Positions 1 through 9,507 are shown, numbered from the stretch's first letter. The stretch: DNA of 19,673 nucleotides from Bacteroidota bacterium (GCA_023392185.1 JAEVZP010000233.1:1-19673); one strand, 5' to 3'. Program-made: numbers and translations. The notes: generated by a model from the letters alone, not told the origin.

Positions 1-280
1 GTTTCACCTTGCTCAGGACCGATACTTTGCTGGTATCCACGTCTTTGGCATCCAGGACGCGCGCAGTGGCCACGACTGCTTCGAGCTGTGCGATGCGAGC
101 TTCGTGCAACCCCTGCGCTTCTTTGGCAGCGTCGTATTCTGCGTTTTCTTTCAGGTCGCCTTTTTCGCGTGCTTCTGCAATGGCGTGGGCGATCTCGGCC
201 CGGCCAGTGGTGCGTAGTTCGTTCAGCTCTTCTTTCATCTGCTCCAGCGTTTCTTTAGAGACATAGTTTACAGTGCTCAT
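1..280 (-). CDS. greA: Transcription elongation factor GreA, N-terminal part (cut by window edge)
   Basis: GreA rescues backtracked RNA polymerase by stimulating transcript cleavage through the secondary channel. About 93 N-terminal residues are visible of a family that is usually near 157. They match the GreA N-terminal coiled coil: a start MSTVNYVSKE, a Glu/Lys/Ala-rich helix with EKGDLKENAEYDAAKEAQ (residues about 40-57), then the turn into VDTSKVSVLSKVK, where the window ends. The acidic tip residues D and E of the GDLKENAEYD segment, which act at the polymerase active site, are present. The start is ATG at 280; an adjacent ATG at 283 is equally possible. The gene lies downstream of the terminator at 311-353, so it should have its own promoter in the short gap, but no TAnnTTTG element is visible there. 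Identity is secure; the C-terminal domain is outside the window. Confidence 0.95.
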   Translation of the reverse strand, partial: MSTVNYVSKETLEQMKEELNELRTTGRAEIAHAIAEAREKGDLKENAEYDAAKEAQGLHEARIAQLEAVVATARVLDAKDVDTSKVSVLSKVK

Positions 281-310
281 CATCCGTAAGTTTTAGGTTT
301 TTGAATAAAT

Positions 311-353
311 AAAAAGGAACAACGCTTCTATTAAAATACAGAAGCGTTGCTCC
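311..353 (-). terminator. Rho-independent terminator after the PorV-like gene
   Basis: Arms 316-329 and 340-353 pair as a 14-bp stem with one mismatch around a 10-nt AT-rich loop. On the minus strand the stem is followed by a run of five T (311-315) and more AT-rich sequence. It lies 62 bp past the stop of the PorV-like gene and ends the receptor / T9SS protein / PorV transcript before greA. The short palindrome CACAATTGTG (353-362) abuts it. Confidence 0.8.
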
Positions 354-415
354 ACAATTGTGTGCGATTGAGATTCGGTGGGGAAAGCCCCCGCTCCGAA
401 GGGAAACCGGGCGTT

Positions 416-1501
416 TTAGCGCATCATAAAGCGCAACGAAACGGCATGTACACCGTTGGCCGGGCGCTGCGTCGGGCGATAAGAATAATCCACCATCAGG
501 CGGGGCGCTTTAGGCCCTTTGCCAAGGTTGGTTCCCACGCTTGCGCCGGCGCTAAAACCGGTGTAGAAGCTGTTGTCGAGAATACCGGCCTCATGACGGT
601 AGCCGCCGCGGATCATAAACTGTTCGCGGAACGCATATTCCACACCACCACCTATATAATCGTTGAGAAAGGAGTTGGAGGTAAATGCAACCATCGGGGT
701 AAGGCGGTGCTTCGGCATCTCGGTGCTGTCGCCGGTATAGCGGCGCTCGTCGAGATAGAAGTCATAGGAGGTTGCCAATTGCAGGTAGGTTGGCAGCTGG
801 AAACCTTCTGTCGGGGTCGCAACCGTTTTGGTAAACAGGTCGTTGCCTTCTGCTTCTGCGTTGTAGGTAAATCCTTCGCCGCTGAATTTCATGTTGGTAC
901 CGACGTTGCGCAACACTACGCCGAAGTGGAAATTGTCGCGCTTGCCGGTGCTATACTGCAGGCCGGCATCAAAGCACACGCCGGTGGCGCCTACGTTCGA
1001 TACCTGCTGATTGATCACTGTTGCAGAGGCTCCGGCGCGGATCCCGTCGCGGAATTCACGGGCGAAGCCTACGCTCACGTTGATAAAGGACGGTCGGTAG
1101 GTACCTACGCCACCGTCCGGGTTGTCCACTGTTTTGATGTCGATTTCACCGTAGTTCATTGAGAACAGGTTGACACCCAGCACACCCGCGTTGCCCAGTT
1201 TTTGAGCAAAGCCGGCATTGACGGCGGTAATATCGGCAGAGTTGAAGAAGCGGTTGTAAGAGCCACCGATTTCGGTACGTTGTCCGGCAGCCATCCCGGC
1301 GATATTGACCCGCATGGCTTCGATGCCGTTGACGTGTGCGGCATCCTGTCCAAACACACCTGTGCTGCGTCCCCAGGGGTTCACCAGCAGTTCGGAAGCG
1401 CCTCCCTGCCCGGTGCGGTCTTTATTGCCGGCTTGCGCGGTCAGCGCCAGCGTGCTGAGTGCACAGACGGCGAGCAGGCGGGTAGAATTCAAAAATCTCA
1501 T
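416..1501 (-). CDS. PorV/PorQ-family outer-membrane beta-barrel protein
   Basis: This 361-residue protein has a signal peptide (residues 1-24, ending ALTAQA) followed by a Gly/Asn/aromatic-rich sequence of alternating strands, typical of FadL-like 14-strand barrels. The first mature segment, with GQGGASELLVNPWGRS and then GIEAMRVNIAGMA, corresponds to the conserved opening of the PorV/PorQ family (usually a stretch ending in NPAGLA). PorV carries T9SS cargo from the translocon to the attachment complex at the cell surface, and PorQ is a related barrel. Whether this copy is a true PorV or a paralogue dedicated to the neighbouring secreted protein cannot be decided from sequence. It is the last gene of the receptor / giant protein / barrel operon, 69 bp after the giant gene and separated from it by a strong hairpin. 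The start is ATG with no visible Shine-Dalgarno, as is usual in Bacteroidota. Confidence 0.82.
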   Translation of the reverse strand: MRFLNSTRLLAVCALSTLALTAQAGNKDRTGQGGASELLVNPWGRSTGVFGQDAAHVNGIEAMRVNIAGMAAGQRTEIGGSYNRFFNSADITAVNAGFAQKLGNAGVLGVNLFSMNYGEIDIKTVDNPDGGVGTYRPSFINVSVGFAREFRDGIRAGASATVINQQVSNVGATGVCFDAGLQYSTGKRDNFHFGVVLRNVGTNMKFSGEGFTYNAEAEGNDLFTKTVATPTEGFQLPTYLQLATSYDFYLDERRYTGDSTEMPKHRLTPMVAFTSNSFLNDYIGGGVEYAFREQFMIRGGYRHEAGILDNSFYTGFSAGASVGTNLGKGPKAPRLMVDYSYRPTQRPANGVHAVSLRFMMR

Positions 1502-1524
1502 GTCGTCTTATCAGAGGGTAGTTA

Positions 1525-1560
1525 TTCCGGAAAAGCAGCTGAGGCGCTGCTTTTCCGGAA
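1525..1560. other. Perfect hairpin between the T9SS cargo gene and the PorV-like gene
   Basis: Arms 1525-1539 and 1546-1560 form a perfect 15-bp stem with a 6-nt loop. Each outer end is the octamer TTCCGGAA. It lies inside the operon, 10 bp past the giant gene's stop and 23 bp before the next start. On the minus strand the inner GCAGC stem is followed by TTTT, so it could act as a leaky terminator or as an RNA-processing or stability element that sets the ratio of the two proteins. There is no long U-run outside the stem, so full termination is unlikely. Confidence 0.75.
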
Positions 1561-1570
1561 AAATGGTGAA

Positions 1571-4500
1571 TTAATAGTTTCTGATATCCAGCGGGCGCAT
1601 GGCGCCGAAGAAGCGAACAATGGTTTCTCCGATGCCTTCTGCCTTCACGTGGACAAGGTACATGCCGCTGGCAACCGGCAGTCCCTTGGCGTTGCGCAGA
1701 TCCCAATCAAGGTAAGCCTCATCAGGGTTGTCTTTTGTGAGGCGACGTACCAGGGAGCCGTCTACGCTGTAGACACTGACTTCAGCACGGCGCGGCAGGT
1801 TGGTGATGCGTACGCGGGTGTCAAGACGGTTTTGCTCATAGTGCTGCGCATAAGCATAGTATGGGTTTGGCACTACGGAGATGCGATCGAGCAGGGCCTG
1901 CTTGTCGTTGGGGTTACCGGCATCGCTGAGGGCGCGGGCACCCATGCCTTTGGTGCTAAAGCGATACAGGGGGTAGCCGTTGTTGGGGCGGAGGGTGTCT
2001 ACACCTGCCGCTACAAACTGCGTGTAAGGCTTGGTAACGCGGAAACGCAGGCGGGTGGTTGTGGGGATGAGACCGTCTTTCAGCGGCAGCAATTTGCTTG
2101 CCATGGGCATACCGGCCCAGATCGGTGTGCGGTATGCGGTCACCAGGTTGAAGCGGTTGCCTGACTTCAGCAGGTTGTAGATCGCAGCGCAGCTGTCGTA
2201 GCGGGTGCGGGTGACCCATACGAAGTGGCGACCACCAAATACCGGCGACTGAGCAGAGAAGAGCGTGTTGGTTGGGTTCCAGATCATGTCGGCTCCGTTG
2301 TCGGAGCGCTGATAAGAATCTTCTCCGAAGAAGATGTTCAGACGCTCGCCGGTTTCCTGATTGATGGCGTAGCCGGGGAACCAGGACATGCCGTCTGTAT
2401 CCTTATAAACCGGATTGCCACCGGCGTCGATGTCATCTTTATTCCAGCCTTTGTGAGCACGGAGCGAAAATTTGGATACGCCTCCTTCTGCAAATTCCGG
2501 GTTGGGGTTGGTTTCTACCACCACACAACGGGTCCACTTGCTTTTGTCGGAAGTGAACACCACATCCACGCTTGCGAGGTTGGCCAACGGAATGGTGGCC
2601 GGTCCGCTAATGTCAGCGGGCATCATGGCGTGTTGCAGGCTGTCATTCTTGGCAGCGTTGGCCGTCAGCATATAAGGCGCCCACGTACCGAGGGTCTGCG
2701 TGTTGTTGGCAAGCAGCTTCTCGTAGATTTTAGCCGGGTCATAAGAATCACCGTTACCGCCGTCGCGCACCCAGTCACGGGTTGCAGCGGAGTTATTGTA
2801 TTCACCGGATACCCCTTTGTAGGAACCGGAGCGAATCCAGTTGAGGAAGTTGTCGCCTTCTACACCATTGTCGGGCACGCCGGTCAGCCATGCTTGCGTC
2901 GGGTCCAGGAAGGATACATCAGAAGTGATATAGCCGTTGTTGGGGTCATTCACCGAACCCGGCGCCGGGACCTGCTTAATTTCGAGGCTCAGCCCATATT
3001 GCTGGAGCAGTTGTTCATTGAGCACATTGATATTCTGCTCACTGTAAATAGTTACCGGTGTAGAGCCGTCCATCATGGTCAGCTTCCAGGTGCCGGTGCT
3101 GTCTTTAATACCGAATTGCACTGCACTGTCAACCTGATCCAATGTAATACCCTTTGCAAGAGGGCCTGTGATCGAAAGTTCCCAATCGGCTTCTTTCAGC
3201 ATCACCGGATCAACTACTTTTACATTCACCGGTCCGGCACCTTCGATGTATTGCGGATGGAGCACGCGATCTACACCGGCCATCATTGCGGAATCTTCCG
3301 AAGCAGGCGTCATTTGCAGGGCGTTGCCACCGTTGCCGGTACCTTCGATGCGCGTGATTTTCACACCAGAGCCGTAGTCGGAATTCAGTGCAGTACCCAT
3401 ATCGGTATTGGCTGGGTTGGGCATGGCTGCTACCACTTCAATCGGGGTTCCACCCTGGCCCTTTACAGACTCCAGATAGGTAACATCCTGCGTTGCTTCG
3501 AGGTTACCCGGGTCGAAAGCCCGGAAGTTATTGTAGGCGTATGCAATAGCTACAAAGTAATACGTCTTGTAGTTTACCAGACGCTTCTCGCTTCCGGTTG
3601 CAAAGGCATCCTGCGTGATCACAACAGAGTGACGCAGGCCCTGATCGGAACCATTTACTTTCTTTACAGAATTGAAGGTACCAGGAGCATCGTTATTGGC
3701 AGTGTGGTTTACAAGGTCAGTGATGCCGTTTTTGATATCCATCTGAACAACTTCAGCCGCGACGTCTTTGTTAACGCGACCGTCTTCACCGAAGATATCA
3801 GCCGGGTTTACGTTGCTGTTTTTCAGTTGGAAGATGCGGTATCCTTCAAAGCGATAGAGGCTGTCATCGCCACCAAACTTGCGGGTTTTGGCATTGCTTA
3901 CGCGGTAGCGTGGCTCTGAGAGATCGTAACCGAATTTCTCCTGGAAGTTGTTGCTGTTGCTGTCGTTGGACAGATACAGAATCACCCGGCGGTCGAGCTC
4001 GCGCTTGGTTACGCGAGGTGCTTCCGGACCTTGGATGAGTTTAAATTCGTTGTCAAACAGATCCTGAATGGCGTCATCGGCCAGCTTAATGCGGGTAAAG
4101 CTGGTGTTGGGGCAACCGCCTACATCTGGCACCCAGCAGGCGCCAATCGTAATGTCGTTGGTTACACCACCGCCGGTGAGCTTAAACGGACCGGCAGAGT
4201 GAATAAAGCGGCGGTCGCCCGGCGGGTTATCACTACAGCACTCCGACCATCCCGGACGCACGCTCGGATCAGCCGTCCATACGGTAGTAGAAACCGGCCC
4301 TTCACCATAACCTTTTGTATTGATACCGCAGGATCCTTTAAAATCGTTTGTGAAAGGCTGACCTTTTTTGTTCGTACCGCTCATGTAGCGATAGAACTCA
4401 ATACCGGTAGACGGATCCGAAATTTCATCGGGAACGTTTGCACCGGGAAGGGGGTTGGAGAAATAGGTAAAGTTGGTCATCTTCAGCTTCACGAAAGTGT

Positions 4501-5611
4501 CGCGTCCGGTAACCGGATCCTTATAGAATTTCTTCGGGCCGATAAAGAAGTCTACCCCTACCATTGGGACCTGGTTGCCATAGTGGTTGGGCGCCCCATT
4601 CCCGTCAACGCTTTTGGCGTTGTAAAGAATACCCAGACCACGGGCAGTGTCTGAACCGATATAGTCATCGGCGTGGTAGCCGAGGTCCGCATCCGTCCAG
4701 GTAGAAGTAAAACAAGAATCAAGCGTCAGATTACCGCGGTTGATAAGGCGGTAGTTATAGAAAGACGCGTCATTGAGATAATCCTTGGTAGAATAGGCAA
4801 AAGCTGCGGCCTGAATCTCCAGTCCAATACCCGCCGTACCGGTTTGGGTTTTGGTGTTACCCATATCATTATAGATGCGCCAGATGTACTGGTCACCATT
4901 GATATCCGGATAATCCCCACGGGTATAATCATATTTACCGTCCTTGTCTACATCCACAAAAGGCGCGTAGTCACGGGTAGTCGTCGCCAGGTAAGAGATC
5001 AGCTGATCATTGGTACCTTTTGCAGTCAGGCTGCCTTTGGCAGGCCATTCCTTGATCACGTCAAATTCGGAGGCGCTGAGGGCATCTTCGAGTCCTTGCG
5101 GGTCGCCGGTATATTGAGCAGCCAGTTCGCGGAAGCGTGCAATATCAGAAGCGTTTACTTTCCAGAAGCGGTCCCACAGGTTACAGGTGGCCGCATCTAC
5201 GTTGTTGTTCTGATCGAGCGGACCGGTAAAGTAGTCGTTGCGGCCGGCAGAGGCGTAGGTCTGGGCGGTTACTTTCAGGTTGCCCTGCGTGTCATAACCA
5301 CCCACCCACAGGGCGCCGGCAAAAAGCGAGTTTTTGCGGCTCCCTTTCGGGATCTCGTAGCGAGCCTCACCCGTTGCCGGATCATACCACATGTTACCTG
5401 CGGTCATGATCTGGGCCCGGATGTTGTTGATATCAAGGTCTATCTGAGCAGTCGGCTTGGTACAGCCGGCTGCCGACTTCAGCAAAATTTTCTTTGCCTG
5501 ATCGGTAAGTGCTCCTTCCGGCGCACGCGCCTCTGACTGTGCAACAGCTCCAAACATCGCAGCCGCGGTAAGGGCTAAGATGCGTGCCGGAAAGCGAAAT
5601 GGATTATTCAT
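1571..5611 (-). CDS. Giant secreted protein with a C-terminal type IX secretion sorting domain
   Basis: The protein has 1346 residues. Residues 1-29 are a Sec signal peptide (hydrophobic ILALTAAAMFGAVA, cleavage near SEA-RA). The body is rich in Asp/Asn/Gly/Tyr, with a possible calcium-binding stretch at residues about 220-240 (DVDKDGKYDYTRGDYPDING) and scattered Cys residues. No enzyme domain is recognised. From about residue 1246 to the end lies a type A T9SS sorting domain: VVPNP, then VSVYSVDGSLV, then WDLRNAKG and VASGMYLVHV. This should direct outer-membrane translocation and surface attachment or release after cleavage by PorU. The end is unusual: after the last strand a tail FFGAMRPLDIRNY replaces the usual short basic ending. 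The gene starts 23 bp after the TonB-dependent receptor and precedes a PorV/PorQ-like barrel, so the three are likely co-transcribed. Function is unknown; surface binding or a lid for the receptor are inferences. Confidence 0.85.
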   Translation of the reverse strand: MNNPFRFPARILALTAAAMFGAVAQSEARAPEGALTDQAKKILLKSAAGCTKPTAQIDLDINNIRAQIMTAGNMWYDPATGEARYEIPKGSRKNSLFAGALWVGGYDTQGNLKVTAQTYASAGRNDYFTGPLDQNNNVDAATCNLWDRFWKVNASDIARFRELAAQYTGDPQGLEDALSASEFDVIKEWPAKGSLTAKGTNDQLISYLATTTRDYAPFVDVDKDGKYDYTRGDYPDINGDQYIWRIYNDMGNTKTQTGTAGIGLEIQAAAFAYSTKDYLNDASFYNYRLINRGNLTLDSCFTSTWTDADLGYHADDYIGSDTARGLGILYNAKSVDGNGAPNHYGNQVPMVGVDFFIGPKKFYKDPVTGRDTFVKLKMTNFTYFSNPLPGANVPDEISDPSTGIEFYRYMSGTNKKGQPFTNDFKGSCGINTKGYGEGPVSTTVWTADPSVRPGWSECCSDNPPGDRRFIHSAGPFKLTGGGVTNDITIGACWVPDVGGCPNTSFTRIKLADDAIQDLFDNEFKLIQGPEAPRVTKRELDRRVILYLSNDSNSNNFQEKFGYDLSEPRYRVSNAKTRKFGGDDSLYRFEGYRIFQLKNSNVNPADIFGEDGRVNKDVAAEVVQMDIKNGITDLVNHTANNDAPGTFNSVKKVNGSDQGLRHSVVITQDAFATGSEKRLVNYKTYYFVAIAYAYNNFRAFDPGNLEATQDVTYLESVKGQGGTPIEVVAAMPNPANTDMGTALNSDYGSGVKITRIEGTGNGGNALQMTPASEDSAMMAGVDRVLHPQYIEGAGPVNVKVVDPVMLKEADWELSITGPLAKGITLDQVDSAVQFGIKDSTGTWKLTMMDGSTPVTIYSEQNINVLNEQLLQQYGLSLEIKQVPAPGSVNDPNNGYITSDVSFLDPTQAWLTGVPDNGVEGDNFLNWIRSGSYKGVSGEYNNSAATRDWVRDGGNGDSYDPAKIYEKLLANNTQTLGTWAPYMLTANAAKNDSLQHAMMPADISGPATIPLANLASVDVVFTSDKSKWTRCVVVETNPNPEFAEGGVSKFSLRAHKGWNKDDIDAGGNPVYKDTDGMSWFPGYAINQETGERLNIFFGEDSYQRSDNGADMIWNPTNTLFSAQSPVFGGRHFVWVTRTRYDSCAAIYNLLKSGNRFNLVTAYRTPIWAGMPMASKLLPLKDGLIPTTTRLRFRVTKPYTQFVAAGVDTLRPNNGYPLYRFSTKGMGARALSDAGNPNDKQALLDRISVVPNPYYAYAQHYEQNRLDTRVRITNLPRRAEVSVYSVDGSLVRRLTKDNPDEAYLDWDLRNAKGLPVASGMYLVHVKAEGIGETIVRFFGAMRPLDIRNY

Positions 5612-5634
5612 TCCTTAAAAAATGAAGCGGTGAT

Positions 5635-8600
5635 TTAGAAGTTAAGACGGAAACCTACGTTGATCGTGCGGGGCAGCGCGAAGTTTCCGGGCACGTCGCG
5701 GGCAATGGTGTACAGGTCGTAGAATGAAGGCGCATAGGTTTGTGCGTTCAGTGTCTGCTGGCCCAGCGGGTGCTGCAGGTAACCATTGTCACGTGGATCT
5801 TGAGTATAACCATAAACGCTCAGGATCTGACGGGTGTTCAACAAGTTGCGAATGTTCACAAAGAAGTTCATCACCAGCGGCGCACGGGTGCCGCTAAGGC
5901 CGGTCTGATCAGCGGTTTTACGACCAAAGTTCTTCAGCGTTACGTCTTTGTCCAGTGCCAGGTCCATCTCAAAACGCCAGGGCAGACGAGCAGCGAACGG
6001 CTGACCAACAGTAGTAGTAGTTACCGGGTCTTCATAGCGGGTATACGGAGTACCGGAAATCGCTGTTGCAATCAGGTTGAGGCCGGTGTTGCGGAACGGA
6101 CGGTAGCCGAAAATCATCGGACCCGCATCTTCACCGTCAAAATAACGGTAGTCGGCGTTGAGCACGATGTTGTGACGTGCGTCGTAGTTGAGCGGATAGG
6201 GCTGACGTGCGTTCGGGATCGAAGCAGCAATCAGGTTGCTCAGCTGACCATCTGTCTGAAATACATCGGTACGACCGCGGTTGCTCGAGGCAGCGCTTGA
6301 ACCGGTGCCTTCTGCAAACTGAAGCGTGTAGGCAAGGTTAAACTGCAGCGGACCGGTACGACGGAAGTCATACTTTACACGCAGACCTTTCGTGGTAGAG
6401 AAGTCACGGTTGCCGAAGGTGTAGTATGTGTTCGGCGAAGCATACAGATAAGGGCGCACCTGAATCTGATCGCGGCGCTCTTTGTAGAACAGGCTCAGCG
6501 TGATAGCCGTGCGGCGGGTAATCGCTTGCTGGAAACCAAATTCGTAGTCCACCAGCTTCTCCGGCTTCAGGTCGGGGTTGTTGATGATCGGGGAACCGGT
6601 TTGGTTGGCCAGGAAGTAATAATCAAGCGGCGAAGTGAACACGAATGCACGCGGACGCTGCACGATCACATCATAGTGTGCATAGAACAAAGTCTGATCC
6701 TGGATTGGGAACGACATTGACAAACGCGGCATCACATTCACCTGCGGCGTATAGTCGGTAAACGAAGAGTTCGGATCATAGCTCTCATCCTTAATATCCG
6801 TCACACGACCGGTAGCGCCGTTTTTAATCTGATACGGCTCCGGATTACGGCCGCCGGTATAATTTTTCAGCGTTGTCGGATCTTCAATCAGTTTTCCGGA
6901 CGGATCGTACCAATCGTCGCCACTGCGGAAACCGGCAATACGCGGAGTACGCAAGCTGTTGTTATTTACATAAACCACATAGTTGCTTCCGATATTGGAC
7001 GGCATATTTATCTTATTGCCGTTTTCGTCCACCAACAGTGCATTGTAGTTGTTTTTGCCGAGGTCGCCCACTTTCACGGTTTCATAAAGCGAATACGGAT
7101 CTTTCAGCACACGGGTATTGGCATCGTAGCGGTCCACACGCACACCGAGGTTGAAGCGGGCACGGCCAATTTCAAAGTTGTCCTGCAGATAGCCGGCGAT
7201 GTAGTTGGGCTGAAAAGCACCAATCGGACGGGTATAGCGGCCGTTCGCATCCTTCTTGGTAAAGAAATCGTTGAAGGAAGCACTGCCGGTTTGCAGTTTG
7301 CCGGTATAGTCATAGCCAGAGTAGTTCACAAACGGGCTACCGTTGTTGAACAGTTCATCCGGAGAAAACATATCCAGCGACAACTTGTCCACATCCACCG
7401 CATCCACATTAAGGAAATCGGTATTACTTGCCGCCAGCCCCAGCTTCTCCCGCAGGTTGCGGTCAAAGTTAGACTGTGCGCTGTCTACGTAGAGATAGTT
7501 GTAAACAATGGTATCGGTCGGCGACGGGTTGATCCGGCCGGCGAGTACATCGTCTTTGTCATACTGCATGCCGTTTACGATAAAGATCGGATTGTCGTAA
7601 TCGTAACGGGTGATATGGCTGTTGGTCAGCAGGCGGGCACGCTCCCAAAGCGAGTTGCTACCGCCACGGGGGTTCAAATTGCTCGAGGCACCATAGAAGC
7701 GCTCGGTGCGTTGCTGATAGTACAGGCCAAACTCAATTGCGTGGCGGTTTTTGCCCGGCTTGATGTCAAAGGAGGCGTCGATGCCTACGCTGAACTGATC
7801 ATTGTTGGCTTTGCTAAAGCCGGAACGGCCTACACCAACGTTGGTCCAGTCGCTATAGATATTGGCCGGAACATCACCATTGAGCAAACCACCGATACCA
7901 CGCACCCCCGGATTAATGCTTTGCGGGCGCTGATCATACTCACCAAACAGAATGCTGTTGTAGTTCGCCAGAACCGGATTCAGCTCCGAGCGGTCAAAGC
8001 GTACATTGCTTTTCAGACCCGGACCCGGGAAAGCTACAAAGCCGGTTTTGCCGGTTGTCGGGTCGGTTTCGATCGTATATACCTTTTGAGCATCTTCATA
8101 GAATTTACCCAGATAGCCATATTTAAAGATATCTTCTTTAAAAACCGGATCTTCAGAATTGTTCAGTTCTTTCTGATAATCCGCCTGCAGGGTATAGAAG
8201 GCATTGGAAATCAGGTTATCAGCGTCTGCTGATCGGTTGCCGAAACGCTGGGTAAAACGTGCATATCCACGGATCGTCGTGGCGCGGCTGTTGCCGATGC
8301 CTTCCGGTGCGAAGATGGTCGATGCGCGAGTGTAGTTCTTACCATCGCTCATGTCGAACTGTCCCCCCACAGTCAAGTTAACGTTTTCTGCCAACTGGAA
8401 GTCGAGTTTACCGAGCAGGGTACCCCGTTGAAAACCTGCGTTGTCACGACGACGGCGTGTCTCCATGTCGGCTTTAGTTACAAATTCACCCGCGTTACGG
8501 AAGGTAGTACCGTTTACGTCTGTAACCGCCACCAGTGGTCGCGCCTGGATACGGGCCAGCACATCGGACTTCAGCACATAGTTGGGATAATACCCCGGGC

Positions 8601-9507
8601 TGTTGTCGTTGATATTCTGATAGTCGCCGTTAAGCGTAAAGCCCATAAGCGCGCGTTTGTTGCCGCTGCTGTCTTTACGGGTCAGGATCGGACCGCTCAG
8701 GTTGAAGTAGGCGCGCGTATTGTTGTAGCCGTCTACCGACTGCTCGCCGCCCACGCTGCCTTGCAACTTGGAGGTGACCCCTTTAGTTGTAATGGAGATG
8801 ACCCCACCGGTCGCATCACCGTAGCGGGCCGGCAGACCGCCGGAGTACACCGAGATCGAACCAACCGAGCCGGGAGGCAGGTTGGACGCACGGCTGCCGG
8901 GTTGCAGGATGCCGTCCACAATAATAAGCGTGTTTTCAGCACGGCCACCGGAGATATTCAGGTCATCACCGCGACCGCTTTTTTGCACGCCTGCCGTAGT
9001 GGCCACCTGTGAAGCCAGGTCGCGCACCGGCATTTTCTCGATTTCCTGCGCGGTGATAACCGAGCGGGAGCCGGGTTGCGTCGGCTCAATAAGCGGCTTG
9101 GTGTAGCGGGTTGCCCGCACGGTTACCTCACCGATATTGGTAGATTTACCGCCGGGGCCGGTAGTGGAGCCAGTGGCTTTGGGACGGGTCATTACAATGG
9201 TCAGCGTCGTGTTCTGGTCATTGATGACCTGCACGCCCTGAATCAGTTCCGTAACATAGCCCACAAAGGACACTTTTACGTCGTAAAGGCCCGCATTCAG
9301 GGGCTTCACAAGGAACTTACCATCGAGGTCAGTAGCCGTTCCGCCTTTTACGATGCCTCCTTCCGTAACCTGAACAGAAGCACTAAGCAGCAGTTCGCCC
9401 TGCTCGTCTTTTACAACCCCCTCAATCCCGCCGGTCTGTGCAAGCGCCTGTGTGGTTAGAACAGTGCTCAGCAGCAGGAACAGATAACGTAGACTACGTA
9501 CCATCAT
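5635..9507 (-). CDS. TonB-dependent outer-membrane receptor with carboxypeptidase-regulatory-like domain
   Basis: This 1290-residue protein has a signal peptide (about 1-23), a carboxypeptidase-regulatory-like beta-sandwich at 26-108 (GGIEGVVKDEQGELLLSASV, then DLDGKFLVKPLNAG and YDVKVSFVGY), a plug domain at about 145-243 (EIEKMPVRDLAS, NISGGRAENTLIIVDG, GGLPARYGDATGGVISI) and a long 22-strand-type barrel to the end. It ends NVGFRLNF, a terminal aromatic typical of substrates of the barrel assembly machinery. Such receptors import large or scarce substrates with energy from TonB-ExbB-ExbD. The domain order resembles SusC/RagA-type receptors, but no SusD lipoprotein gene follows; the next gene is a giant T9SS cargo protein. 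The substrate cannot be read from the sequence. Two ATG codons (9507 and 9504) could serve as start. It is the first gene of its operon. Confidence 0.93.
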   Translation of the reverse strand: MMVRSLRYLFLLLSTVLTTQALAQTGGIEGVVKDEQGELLLSASVQVTEGGIVKGGTATDLDGKFLVKPLNAGLYDVKVSFVGYVTELIQGVQVINDQNTTLTIVMTRPKATGSTTGPGGKSTNIGEVTVRATRYTKPLIEPTQPGSRSVITAQEIEKMPVRDLASQVATTAGVQKSGRGDDLNISGGRAENTLIIVDGILQPGSRASNLPPGSVGSISVYSGGLPARYGDATGGVISITTKGVTSKLQGSVGGEQSVDGYNNTRAYFNLSGPILTRKDSSGNKRALMGFTLNGDYQNINDNSPGYYPNYVLKSDVLARIQARPLVAVTDVNGTTFRNAGEFVTKADMETRRRRDNAGFQRGTLLGKLDFQLAENVNLTVGGQFDMSDGKNYTRASTIFAPEGIGNSRATTIRGYARFTQRFGNRSADADNLISNAFYTLQADYQKELNNSEDPVFKEDIFKYGYLGKFYEDAQKVYTIETDPTTGKTGFVAFPGPGLKSNVRFDRSELNPVLANYNSILFGEYDQRPQSINPGVRGIGGLLNGDVPANIYSDWTNVGVGRSGFSKANNDQFSVGIDASFDIKPGKNRHAIEFGLYYQQRTERFYGASSNLNPRGGSNSLWERARLLTNSHITRYDYDNPIFIVNGMQYDKDDVLAGRINPSPTDTIVYNYLYVDSAQSNFDRNLREKLGLAASNTDFLNVDAVDVDKLSLDMFSPDELFNNGSPFVNYSGYDYTGKLQTGSASFNDFFTKKDANGRYTRPIGAFQPNYIAGYLQDNFEIGRARFNLGVRVDRYDANTRVLKDPYSLYETVKVGDLGKNNYNALLVDENGNKINMPSNIGSNYVVYVNNNSLRTPRIAGFRSGDDWYDPSGKLIEDPTTLKNYTGGRNPEPYQIKNGATGRVTDIKDESYDPNSSFTDYTPQVNVMPRLSMSFPIQDQTLFYAHYDVIVQRPRAFVFTSPLDYYFLANQTGSPIINNPDLKPEKLVDYEFGFQQAITRRTAITLSLFYKERRDQIQVRPYLYASPNTYYTFGNRDFSTTKGLRVKYDFRRTGPLQFNLAYTLQFAEGTGSSAASSNRGRTDVFQTDGQLSNLIAASIPNARQPYPLNYDARHNIVLNADYRYFDGEDAGPMIFGYRPFRNTGLNLIATAISGTPYTRYEDPVTTTTVGQPFAARLPWRFEMDLALDKDVTLKNFGRKTADQTGLSGTRAPLVMNFFVNIRNLLNTRQILSVYGYTQDPRDNGYLQHPLGQQTLNAQTYAPSFYDLYTIARDVPGNFALPRTINVGFRLNF

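Noticed and set aside
347..5536. Several long open frames on the plus strand (up to 564 codons, at 2225-3919) opposite the PorV-like and giant genes
   Set aside because: They are antisense to genes with clear domains, have low-complexity or composition-driven translations, and no family signature. GC-rich codon bias readily produces such frames.
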